NCBI GenBank assembly: GCA_035570275.1
Contig: DATMNI010000167.1
Coordinates: 1-60,155 of the forward strand
Source of the DNA: DATMNI01 sp035570275
GTDB lineage: Bacteria > Acidobacteriota > Terriglobia > Bryobacterales > Bryobacteraceae
Direction: 5' to 3'
DNA: 60,155 nt
Positions 24,625 through 31,814 of the stretch are shown here, one piece after another. Each line of letters opens with the position of its first letter. The stretch's first letter is position 1. The notes below the pieces were generated by a model. That model saw only the letters and a program-made list of their open reading frames with translations, searched no databases and had not been told where the DNA came from. Made by a program: the position numbers and the translations under genes.

Positions 24625-24741
24625 GTGACATGTCGAAAGTGCAAAGTCCCGATGAAAGAGTTCAAGGGACACGTCTTCCACAAGCAGCGGAAGTGGAAGT
24701 GCCCGAAATGCGCCAAAGTCACCATGCAGAAGCAGAAGTAA
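24625..24741 (+). CDS. 38-residue zinc-ribbon microprotein
   Basis: GTG 24625 to TAA 24739-24741, with GGAG 7 bases upstream. The chain holds two CxxC knuckles: VTCRKCKVPMKEF and WKCPKCAKVTMQ, separated by 23 residues rich in Lys, His and aromatic residues. That is a classic rubredoxin-like/zinc-ribbon layout. Eight lysines near the end suggest nucleic-acid or ribosome contact. The frame is open upstream without a stop for some 28 codons, so an earlier start is possible. It is too short for most gene callers. Confidence 0.62.
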   Translation: MTCRKCKVPMKEFKGHVFHKQRKWKCPKCAKVTMQKQK

Positions 24742-24754
24742 CTTGCACGAACCC

Positions 24755-24787
24755 TCGTGGGGCAGATTGGTAATCTGAGGGCGACCT
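24755..24787 (+). repeat. palindromic repeat family 1, partial copy F
   Basis: Only hairpin 1 remains (GTGGGGCAGATTGGTAATCT), then the sequence diverges. Confidence 0.65.
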
Positions 24788-24795
24788 ACATCCGC

Positions 24796-24820
24796 TTCCT
24801 AACGGTCACGGCTCTGAATC
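24796..24820 (+). repeat. CTAACGGTCACGGCTCTGA repeat (family 3)
   Basis: TTCCTAACGGTCACGGCTCT matches both inner arms of the element at 39426-39500. It lies in the leader of the diheme oxidoreductase gene. Confidence 0.65.
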
Positions 24821-24969
24821 TTAGTTACACTTGTGACCTATCGCACGCCAGAGAGGTGCCGCGGCCCGCATTTCCGGAACCTCTTCGCGAACCAGGCGGA
24901 ATCTCTTGTAAGGAGCGGGCAGGCCTTTTTCGCCGGCTCTCACGAAAACGTAGCGGGGAGAAAATCGTG

Positions 24970-26364
24970 ATGCGAGTGATGACAACGGTAAGTATCGGTG
25001 TGTTCGTAGGGGCGGTGTGCAGCTTGGGTCAGACCGATCCAGGGCCGCGGGCGGGCGCGGCGGGCGCGGGCGGTTTCTATCCGGCGCTGAATGCGAAGGA
25101 GCAGGCATTCTTCAACCAGGCGCTCAATGTGTTTAAAGAAGTGGACTCGGTGTCGGGGACGCTTCCGGGCGAAAACGGGTCGGGCCTAGGGCCCACGTTC
25201 AACGGAAACAGTTGTGCCATGTGCCATGCGCAACCGGCGGCGGGCGGCAGCAGTCCGGGGCTGATCAGCCCGCAGAATCCGGTGCCGAATCCGCAGGTGG
25301 CACTGGCCACGCTGCACGAAGCCAGGAACACGGTGCCTTCCTTCATCACGGCGCAGGGGCCGGTGCGGGAAGCGCGCTTCATCGCGGTTCCGAATCGCGG
25401 CAATACGCGGGATGGCGGAGTGCACGGTCTGTTCACCATCAAAGGCCGCTCGGACGCCCCGGGATGCAATCTGGCGCAACCCGATTTCGCCACGCAACTG
25501 GCCAACAACAATGTGATCTTCCGCATCCCGACGCCCACCTTCGGGCTGGGGTTGGTGGAAGCTACGCCGGACGCGATTCTCGCAGCCAACCTGGCGGCCG
25601 ACGCCTCCCAGAAGGCCGCGCTGGGGATCAGCGGCAGACTGAATACTACCGGCAACGATGGCACCGTGACGCGCTTCGGGTGGAAGGCCCAGAACAAGTC
25701 GCTGCTGATTTTCGCGGGCGAAGCTTATAACGTGGAACAGGGCGTGAGCAACGAGGCGTTCCCGAATGAGCGTTCGGCGGTGGCCGGCTGCGTCTTCAAC
25801 CCGTCGCCCGAGGACGGGACCAACCTGCTGGACCCGGTCACCGGACTGTCCCTCGGCACGGCGTCGGAGATGTCGTCCGACGTGGTGAATTTCGCCATGT
25901 TCGTGAGGCTCTCCGCGCCGCCGGTTCCGGTTACCTCCACCCCATCGCAACTGAATGGACAGGCGCTATTCGGCAGTGTGGGATGCGCGCTCTGCCACAC
26001 GCCTTCGCTCAGCAGCGGACCGTCGCGCTTCACCGGCATGTCGAACCAGACCTACCATCCGTACTCCGATTTCGCGCTGCACAATATGGGTGCGAGCCTG
26101 GCGGACGGGATCCATCAGGGGACGGCCGGTCCGGACGAATTCCGCACGGCGCCGCTGTGGGGAGTGGGCCAGCGACTATTCTTCCTGCATGACGGGCGCA
26201 CCTCAGACCTGTTGCAGGCGATCCGGGCGCATGCCAGTGAGGGCGAATGCATGAACCCAACGAACCAGAACTGCGGGTCGGAGGCCAGCCAGGCGATCCA
26301 GCGGTTCAACAGCCTCAGCGCCTCGCAACAACAGGACGTGCTGAACTTTTTGCGGTCACTGTAA
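24970..26364 (+). CDS. secreted diheme c-type oxidoreductase (DHOR, MauG/peroxidase-like)
   Basis: A 464-residue protein. ATG 24970 has GGGGAG upstream and gives a signal peptide (TTVSIGVFVGAVCSLG); the longer open frame starts inside a repeat and is rejected. There are two c-type haem sites, CAMCH (about residue 79) and CALCH (about 340). Other DHOR hallmarks are present: RFGWKAQNKSLLIFAGEAYN, FRTAPLWGVGQRLFFLHDGR and TSDLLQAIRAHASEG. The family resembles cytochrome c peroxidases and often works with imelysin-type proteins, none of which is present here. It probably acts in the periplasm; the substrate is unknown. Confidence 0.9.
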   Translation: MRVMTTVSIGVFVGAVCSLGQTDPGPRAGAAGAGGFYPALNAKEQAFFNQALNVFKEVDSVSGTLPGENGSGLGPTFNGNSCAMCHAQPAAGGSSPGLISPQNPVPNPQVALATLHEARNTVPSFITAQGPVREARFIAVPNRGNTRDGGVHGLFTIKGRSDAPGCNLAQPDFATQLANNNVIFRIPTPTFGLGLVEATPDAILAANLAADASQKAALGISGRLNTTGNDGTVTRFGWKAQNKSLLIFAGEAYNVEQGVSNEAFPNERSAVAGCVFNPSPEDGTNLLDPVTGLSLGTASEMSSDVVNFAMFVRLSAPPVPVTSTPSQLNGQALFGSVGCALCHTPSLSSGPSRFTGMSNQTYHPYSDFALHNMGASLADGIHQGTAGPDEFRTAPLWGVGQRLFFLHDGRTSDLLQAIRAHASEGECMNPTNQNCGSEASQAIQRFNSLSASQQQDVLNFLRSL

Positions 26365-26499
26365 AAGATTTCACGCAAAGACGCCAAGACGCCAAGGGAA
26401 AAGCGCAAAGAAGAACGCAAAAGGAAAAAACGCCAGGGGAAAAATGACTTTGTAGTCTTGGCGGGGCTTGGCGGCTTGGCGAGAAAACCGGTTTTTCTC
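26365..26499. repeat. CGCCAAGACGCCAAG / CTTGGCGGCTTGGCG inverted repeat and hairpin
   Basis: TTCACGCAAAGACGCCAAGA begins at about 26370. Its inverse-complement counterpart (CTTGGCGGGGCTTGGCGGC) lies at about 26457-26481. The hairpin GAGAAAACCGG-TTTTTCTC follows at 26481-26499. It sits right after the diheme gene and may terminate transcription. Confidence 0.6.
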
Positions 26500-26694
26500 G
26501 GCCGGGTAGGCTGGAGCCGTGGCAGACCCGCGGCGACGAGTGGCGGAGTGTCCCAGGCCAGTTCCTTCGTCGATTCCACGTGGATCGACTGCGAGGCGTC
26601 GCGCAGAGGAACGCGCCGTTCGTGGAGCACCTGACAGGGCGGCTCGCCGCCAAGGACGGGCGTGGACGGATTGCCACGGCTGCGGCCGATGCCG
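26500..26694. other. intergenic, no gene seen
   Basis: GC-rich spacer between the diheme gene and the convergent formamidase gene. Open frames here have no family resemblance. Confidence 0.45.
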
Positions 26695-27660
26695 TTATTT
26701 CCGCAGCGCGGCTTTGGGAATGCGCAGAGCCATTGTGCCCGCCACGGTTACGACGTCATATTTGGCCTGGAAACTGATGAGGACGTGCGCGGCCCATGGC
26801 TCCAATCCGTAGCCGGTGACCAGCCAGTCCACCATGTCGGTGGTTGCCATCTGCAGCGCGCGGTCGAGCGAACTCGCAAACTCTGGTTGCGCCCCAACGC
26901 TGATGATATCGTCGGCCGTCTCCACACGGGGGCCGGTCAATTTCATTTTCTTGCGCACTTCGACAGTGAACTCCACGTCCATGGAGGTCTCGACGCCATT
27001 GCCCGTCGCCTCCCCATCTCCTTGAAGGGCGTGTCCGTCGCCGATGAACAACAGCGCTCCCGGATGGTACACCGGCAGAATCACAGTCGCGCCCTCACCG
27101 ATCGCGTTGTAGTCGAGGTTGCCGCCATAACTTCCTGCCGGCCCCGATGTAGGCGCGGAATCTCCCGGAGCCGCCACGCCCACGCAGCCGAGCATCGGTT
27201 TGACCGAAAACTCCAGGTTCACTTTGGCACTGGCGGGCTCTCGCAGCCGAACCTGGTTCGCACGAAGGTCGATCTCCCACGTCACTTTCTTAGGCGGAAA
27301 GATCTTCTCCACATACTCGGGCGTCACTGAAAACAGGCCCAGACGATAGGAGGAGGTGCCCCAGTTACGGTTGAGCCGCATTTTTTGGAAGCGGACCAGA
27401 ATGGCGTCTCCCGGCTCGGCGCCTTCGACGTAGAACGGGCCGGTGAGCGGATTGCCCCCTTCGGAGCGGTCGGCCCCCTTTTCGTCCTTGCCACCGGAGT
27501 CCACCGTTTTGGTGACGACGAGATCGCCTGTCTTGATCCGCTGGAGTACGGGATGCTCATGGGAGAACGTGTGGTAGTACTTCTGTGCCGCCACCTGATG
27601 GGTCTCGGCGGCCAGAAGGAATGGAAGAAGTGAGCTGAGGAACAAAGCACGAGCCGGCAT
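26695..27660 (-). CDS. secreted acetamidase/formamidase family protein
   Basis: A 321-residue protein. The signal peptide is about residues 1-25 (ALFLSSLLPFLLAAETHQVA). The FmdA/AmdA beta-fold follows: HPVLQRIKTGDLVVTKTVDS, NPLTGPFYVEGAEPGDAILV, the metal/substrate motif MLGCVGVAAPGD, SGPAGSYGGNLDYNAI, and VYHPGALLFIGDGHALQGDG with the conserved GDxHxxxGDGE. These enzymes hydrolyse short-chain amides to ammonia and acid; export suggests periplasmic amide use. It is a single gene on the minus strand, followed downstream (lower coordinates) by the convergent diheme gene. Confidence 0.9.
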   Translation of the reverse strand: MPARALFLSSLLPFLLAAETHQVAAQKYYHTFSHEHPVLQRIKTGDLVVTKTVDSGGKDEKGADRSEGGNPLTGPFYVEGAEPGDAILVRFQKMRLNRNWGTSSYRLGLFSVTPEYVEKIFPPKKVTWEIDLRANQVRLREPASAKVNLEFSVKPMLGCVGVAAPGDSAPTSGPAGSYGGNLDYNAIGEGATVILPVYHPGALLFIGDGHALQGDGEATGNGVETSMDVEFTVEVRKKMKLTGPRVETADDIISVGAQPEFASSLDRALQMATTDMVDWLVTGYGLEPWAAHVLISFQAKYDVVTVAGTMALRIPKAALRK

Positions 27661-27695
27661 GGTTCAGAGTATACCGAAGCGAAACCGGCGGGCAA

Positions 27696-27752
27696 GAGGC
27701 GGATTGCCAATCCGCCGGACCCAGGGGGTACCTCTCGCAACCTGCCCCACAA
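27696..27752 (-). repeat. palindromic repeat family 1, copy G (minus)
   Basis: Minus-orientation copy. Hairpin 2 is GGCGGATT-GCC-AATCCGCC. A diverged middle is followed by a half of hairpin 1 (CGCAACCTGCCCCACA). Confidence 0.75.
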
Positions 27753-27763
27753 AAAAAGGGCGA

Positions 27764-29023
27764 TCACCAAGGATCGCGGTTGCCGATCTTCACGCGAAAT
27801 ACCGGCTTGACGCGCTCGGCATCTTCCATCTCGTAGGTCTGGGCGGCCTTCGCCGGATCGTAATCGCGCCACAACCACGTCAGCGATTCCGGCAGATCCA
27901 GCGCGCCCTGGGCGATGGCGTGCATGCCTTCGCCGAAGCGGAAATGAAAATCGTAGCCCTTGAGCTTGAGCGCGTTGGCCAGCAGGATGTTATTCAACGG
28001 CCAGTCGCCGGCCAGAGTTTCCTGGTCGTCCGCGCCGTCGGACAACCAGACCCGGATATTCTTTTTCGGTTCGCGCCTCACCTTGCTGGAAACGATGTAA
28101 CCGCCATCCAGGTTCTGCTCCGGATGCCATTGCAGCGCCACGTAACTGCCAATGTGAGACAGCACGCGGCTGAACTGGCCGGCGTGATACCAGGCCACGT
28201 TAAAAGCGCAAATCGCGCCCGACGAGGCCCCGGCGATGGCGCGTGAATAGGCATCGGGCCGCAATTTGTACGTCTGGGCCACATCCGGCAGCACCTCTTC
28301 CAGCAGATAGCGGCCGTAGCGGTCGGACACGGTGTCGTACTGGATGCCGCGCATGCGGGTGCCTTCGGCCTCGCCGCCGCTGCCGGGCGAGATGAGCACG
28401 TGCACCATGGGCGGAATCAGCTTCTTGTAGACCAGGTTGTCGGAGACCGTCTGCAGCCGCAAACGCAGCAGGTCCTGGTTGCCGACGATGGTTTCCCCAT
28501 CCTGCCAAACCATCAGCGGCGCGCCCGTTGTGAGATCGGCTCCGGCGTTCACGTAGACCCAGTAGTTGGCCGACATACCCGGATAGACCTTGCTGGCGAG
28601 CGTTTTCTTCCGGGACAACGTGCCACGGGGCGCGCCCGGCATGGGGTAGGAATCGGGATTGTAGCCGGCGACGTCGTAAGTCCCGAGCGACCGGCCGTCG
28701 GCGAAATAGTTGTAGTTATGAGTCGTACCGAGCCGCAACGTCATCAGCCGGTACCAATAGTTAGTGCCCGGGATATTGGCCATGGGAACGGCCGGCTGTT
28801 TGTCCACTGATACCGATGCCGGCTTAGCGGACTCCACGGCGAAGAGGAATTCCTGGCCCCAGACTGCCGCGCCATCGCGGCCCTGGAGCGCCGGAAGACC
28901 GGTGGCGATCAGGTCTTTCAGCTTGGGCGAGTGGGTGCGAGCGGCGTCAATCAACTCCTGCAGCGGGTGGACCTGCGCGCCGGCCACGCAAGACAGGAAA
29001 AACGGGAGTAGACAGCGCTTCAT
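27764..29023 (-). CDS. secreted esterase (Fes/esterase-D-like alpha/beta hydrolase)
   Basis: This encodes 419 residues from ATG 29023 (MKRCLLPFFLSCVAGAQV is a signal peptide); another ATG at 29035 is in frame. The N-terminal half has a beta-sandwich carbohydrate-binding-like domain (about 50-130). The second half is an esterase domain with PPMVHVLISPGSGGEAEGTR, the nucleophile elbow AGASSGA, and late acidic and histidine residues (LSDGADD; FGEGMHAI). The architecture matches enterochelin-esterase/acetyl-xylan-esterase-like proteins acting on plant or siderophore esters. Substrate not known. Confidence 0.87.
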   Translation of the reverse strand: MKRCLLPFFLSCVAGAQVHPLQELIDAARTHSPKLKDLIATGLPALQGRDGAAVWGQEFLFAVESAKPASVSVDKQPAVPMANIPGTNYWYRLMTLRLGTTHNYNYFADGRSLGTYDVAGYNPDSYPMPGAPRGTLSRKKTLASKVYPGMSANYWVYVNAGADLTTGAPLMVWQDGETIVGNQDLLRLRLQTVSDNLVYKKLIPPMVHVLISPGSGGEAEGTRMRGIQYDTVSDRYGRYLLEEVLPDVAQTYKLRPDAYSRAIAGASSGAICAFNVAWYHAGQFSRVLSHIGSYVALQWHPEQNLDGGYIVSSKVRREPKKNIRVWLSDGADDQETLAGDWPLNNILLANALKLKGYDFHFRFGEGMHAIAQGALDLPESLTWLWRDYDPAKAAQTYEMEDAERVKPVFRVKIGNRDPW

Positions 29024-29164
29024 GCCGTTGAACATACACCAGAGGTCCTGTGGCGGTCAAACCCGCCGATCAGGTGCAAACTGCCGGCGGTGAGAGTAGG
29101 GACAGTCTCGAACGGTTTTCGCAGTAGCGAACCGCAGAGGTCGCAATCCCAAGCCGCCAGAAGA

Positions 29165-31273
29165 CTATTTCACTTCAAACGCCTTGTTCCAGATCATGGG
29201 CGCCACGCCGTTGGCGCTGACCGTGACTTCAATAGAGTACGAGCCCGCCGCCAGCGGAAAAGATTTTTGGAATACCGCGTCTTGCAGTCCGCTTTCCTCA
29301 TAGCTGGTTTCTTCAAACCTGGTTACAATGCGGCCACCCAGGGTAGTGATGGTTCCATATATGTTGAGCGGTCTTTGGCCGCTGACGGCAAAGAGCGGGA
29401 CTGTGATGGTCGCCATACCGGTGGTTCGGCTCACCCCCACATGGAACAGTTTGTCGGTAGTGGCAACCGCCGGAGCCGCGCCCCGGACGTACGGTAGAGC
29501 GTCCTTATCGGACGGGTCCATGGTCATGCGATATTCGCCTGACATGGTGGAGTCGACGAATTCGATGGTGACGTCGTTGCCCATCCCTTTAATATAGCGA
29601 TAGCGCCACTGCTCGAAGGGAAAGACGGAAGTCGTACCGCCGCCCTGTTCGGTGGGCCGCTGGTATGTACCGCCCGCAGGATGCGAGTCCTTCTCGTCCG
29701 GAGGGCCGTAGCTGATGTAGATGCGGCCGCGGTCGGTCTTCCATCCGGGGAGGTCGTTGGACGCGAAATGGTCGTTGGCGTAAGCGATGCGGCGGTAATG
29801 TTCTTCCTTGAACTCGTTTTCCGCGGTGCCGGGCGTGGGATCGCGGCGCAGCCAGAACTGCTCGATAAACCGCTCAAGTTCGGGGTCGGTCGTGAGGCGC
29901 TTGAAGGCCGCCCGTTCTTCGTCCGTGATGATGTAGGCGACGTCCTCGTTCAGCCATTTGCGATAGGGTGTTTCGATTTCCGGCTGGAAGCTCCGCGGCT
30001 GCGCGATTTGTTGCGCCAACAGCTTGAGTTTCTCGGGCGCTTGTTTTGTGCCGTTCCCGCTCTGCGTCGCCGTAGAGGAACTTTGATCGCCGGTCTGGTC
30101 GTCACTGTTCTGCGCGTCACCGGCCGCCGGCTCCGTTTCCTGCTGCGCTGCCTGCGGGGCCGCCTGCCGCGGCGTTTCGAGAGTCGCCGGGGCGGCCGCG
30201 GGGCGAGCGGCGCCGGAAGCGGGGACGGGCTTCGTCTGCCACGCGGAAAGCGCGGCCACAACCGATACCAGCAAAATGCCAGCCATGAAAAGCGGCGCCA
30301 GCGTGGCCCGTAGCCCTTCCGCCCGCGGCCCTTCCGGCTGTTGCAGCAATCGGCGAATCCGTCTCATCAGACTTCCTCCCGTAGCGGCCAGCGCGGGTTC
30401 CGGCACCGGCCCGCGGTGGGCTTCCAATGCGGCCAGCGCCGCCGCGTATCCGCGGGCATCCCCGTTCACAGCCACCACCACGTCATCGCAGCAGTTTTCC
30501 CGTTCCGCGCGAATCACCTCGGAAACCCACCATACGGACGGATGGTAAAACAAAAGACCCTCGATGAAGCTCTGCAGCAGATTCACCAGGTAGTCATGCC
30601 GGCGAATATGCGCCAGCTCGTGAATCAGGATCCACTCCACCTGTTCCACCGGCAAGCCCGCCAGCATGCCCACCGGCACCAGAACCACGGGGCGCAGGAG
30701 GCCAATGACTACGGGCACCTCGCCCAGACACGACTCCAACAGGGCGACTGGCCGCGTCAGACACAGCCGCTCGCCAAGGCCCTGGAAACGCCGCTGCCAT
30801 GCATCTGGCGCGCGGCAGACGCCCACGCGGCGCAACCGTTGCGCGGCCACCCAGCCCCCCAGCATGCGCACATGGAACGCGAAAACACCGAGCATCCAGA
30901 ACGGCACCACCCACGCCACCGGGCTCTCCGGCCCTGGTTTAGCCAAGCTGGCCATAGCTGGCTGCGCCGGGACAGCCGGCGCCTGAGAAAGGGAAAGCAC
31001 CGCGCCACCGGGCCGCCGGGCATTGCCAGGCGCGCGAGCGACGCCCGCCGGGCTCTGCCACAAGCGCGCCAGCGTAACGCCAAACGCCGCCGGCATCGCT
31101 AACATCGCGACACAAGCGAGAACGTACCGGAAACGCGCCGATGCGGTTCCGCGGAGCGCCAGAACCGCCGCCAAAAGCGCCGCGATCAACACGCCCTCCC
31201 AGACAAAGTGAATCAGCGTCCAGCCGAGCGCCTTGGCGATCGGCGCCTCTACCCAGTGCGCCAGTGTGTTCAT
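29165..31273 (-). CDS. BlaR1-type M56 peptidase fused to a GWxTD domain
   Basis: A 702-residue protein. The N-terminal half (about 1-340) is a BlaR1/MecR1-like membrane metalloprotease: several helices, the zinc motif HELAHIRRHDYLVN (about residues 222-235), ERENCCDDVVV and a last helix near 330. A Pro/Ala/Gln-rich linker (about 345-410) leads to an extracytoplasmic GWxTD domain (about 425-580: YRKWLNEDVAYIITDEERAA, FWLRRDPTPGTAENEFKEEH, then GWKTDRGRIYISYGPPD) and a beta-rich tail. The gene overlaps blaI by ATGA. The usual model is signal-activated cleavage of BlaI. GWxTD as sensor replaces the beta-lactam-binding domain. Confidence 0.88.
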   Translation of the reverse strand: MNTLAHWVEAPIAKALGWTLIHFVWEGVLIAALLAAVLALRGTASARFRYVLACVAMLAMPAAFGVTLARLWQSPAGVARAPGNARRPGGAVLSLSQAPAVPAQPAMASLAKPGPESPVAWVVPFWMLGVFAFHVRMLGGWVAAQRLRRVGVCRAPDAWQRRFQGLGERLCLTRPVALLESCLGEVPVVIGLLRPVVLVPVGMLAGLPVEQVEWILIHELAHIRRHDYLVNLLQSFIEGLLFYHPSVWWVSEVIRAERENCCDDVVVAVNGDARGYAAALAALEAHRGPVPEPALAATGGSLMRRIRRLLQQPEGPRAEGLRATLAPLFMAGILLVSVVAALSAWQTKPVPASGAARPAAAPATLETPRQAAPQAAQQETEPAAGDAQNSDDQTGDQSSSTATQSGNGTKQAPEKLKLLAQQIAQPRSFQPEIETPYRKWLNEDVAYIITDEERAAFKRLTTDPELERFIEQFWLRRDPTPGTAENEFKEEHYRRIAYANDHFASNDLPGWKTDRGRIYISYGPPDEKDSHPAGGTYQRPTEQGGGTTSVFPFEQWRYRYIKGMGNDVTIEFVDSTMSGEYRMTMDPSDKDALPYVRGAAPAVATTDKLFHVGVSRTTGMATITVPLFAVSGQRPLNIYGTITTLGGRIVTRFEETSYEESGLQDAVFQKSFPLAAGSYSIEVTVSANGVAPMIWNKAFEVK

Positions 31274-31665
31274 TTCGTCCCCTTCTCGTATTCATCCAGA
31301 AGCTGGCGGACCTCCGCCAGTTCCTCGCGCGTCGTCTTGCGCGCCGCCAGCGCACCTACGATCAGGCTCTTGGCGGAGCCGCCGAAAGCGCGCTGCAACA
31401 AATCGCCCGCCAGTTGCCGCTGCGTCCACTCCTTTGGACGGCTGGCCTGGTAAACATGCGCGCGCATTTCCGCGTTGCGCCGTACCAACCCCTTATCGGC
31501 CATTATCTGCAAAAGCTTCAGCACGGTGGTGTACTGGGCCGGTTTGCGGCGGGTAATGGCTTCGTGCACATCGCGTACCGTCGATGGCCCGCGGCTCCAT
31601 AATACGGTCAGGATTTCCAGTTCCCCATCGGTCGGTCGAGGAGGAGTCTCGGGCTTCTCAGGCAT
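31270..31665 (-). CDS. blaI: BlaI/MecI-family repressor
   Basis: A 131-residue winged-helix repressor. Motifs: PTDGELEILTVLWSRGPSTV, AQYTTVLKLLQIMADKGLV as recognition helix, and the C-terminal dimer helix with the site region around QRAFGGSAKSLIVGALAA, where such repressors are cleaved. It is co-transcribed with and overlaps the M56 gene by four bases. An excellent dyad (TACGAA-N4-TTCGTA) lies 18 bases upstream of the start, consistent with autorepression. The signal in this clade is probably not beta-lactams (inference from the altered sensor). Confidence 0.92.
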   Translation of the reverse strand: MPEKPETPPRPTDGELEILTVLWSRGPSTVRDVHEAITRRKPAQYTTVLKLLQIMADKGLVRRNAEMRAHVYQASRPKEWTQRQLAGDLLQRAFGGSAKSLIVGALAARKTTREELAEVRQLLDEYEKGTK

Positions 31666-31682
31666 ATCTACGAAGAAGTTAC

Positions 31683-31698
31683 TACGAAACAGTTCGTA
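31683..31698 (-). promoter_or_regulatory. BlaI-type operator
   Basis: TACGAAACAGTTCGTA is a perfect 6-4-6 inverted repeat, 18 bases upstream of the blaI start and within the probable promoter. A related half site (CTACGAAG) lies at about 31670. Confidence 0.7.
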
Positions 31699-31723
31699 TT
31701 GTCAAGAAATAATTCGCGCAGAC

Positions 31724-31757
31724 CCCCTGGGCCCTGGCCCCTGGCCCCCGGCCCTCA
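31724..31757. repeat. CCCTGGC short tandem block
   Basis: Four to five units of CCTGGCCC/CCCTGG between blaI and the histidine kinase. Low-complexity and GC-rich, similar in style to the block at 2395-2522. Confidence 0.55.
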
Positions 31758-31814
31758 GCGCCGCCGCCTCAAGTTTTCCCCCGAACGTCCGATAAGTAAC
31801 TCAAGAAGTCTGCG

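Noticed and set aside
24757..24969. Longer start for the diheme oxidoreductase
   Set aside because: The extra 71 residues are repeat and leader sequence, and the signal peptide would be internal.
26382..26481. Insertion-sequence ends
   Set aside because: The inverted repeats enclose under 100 bases with no transposase; similar AGACGCCAAG strings are common interspersed DNA.
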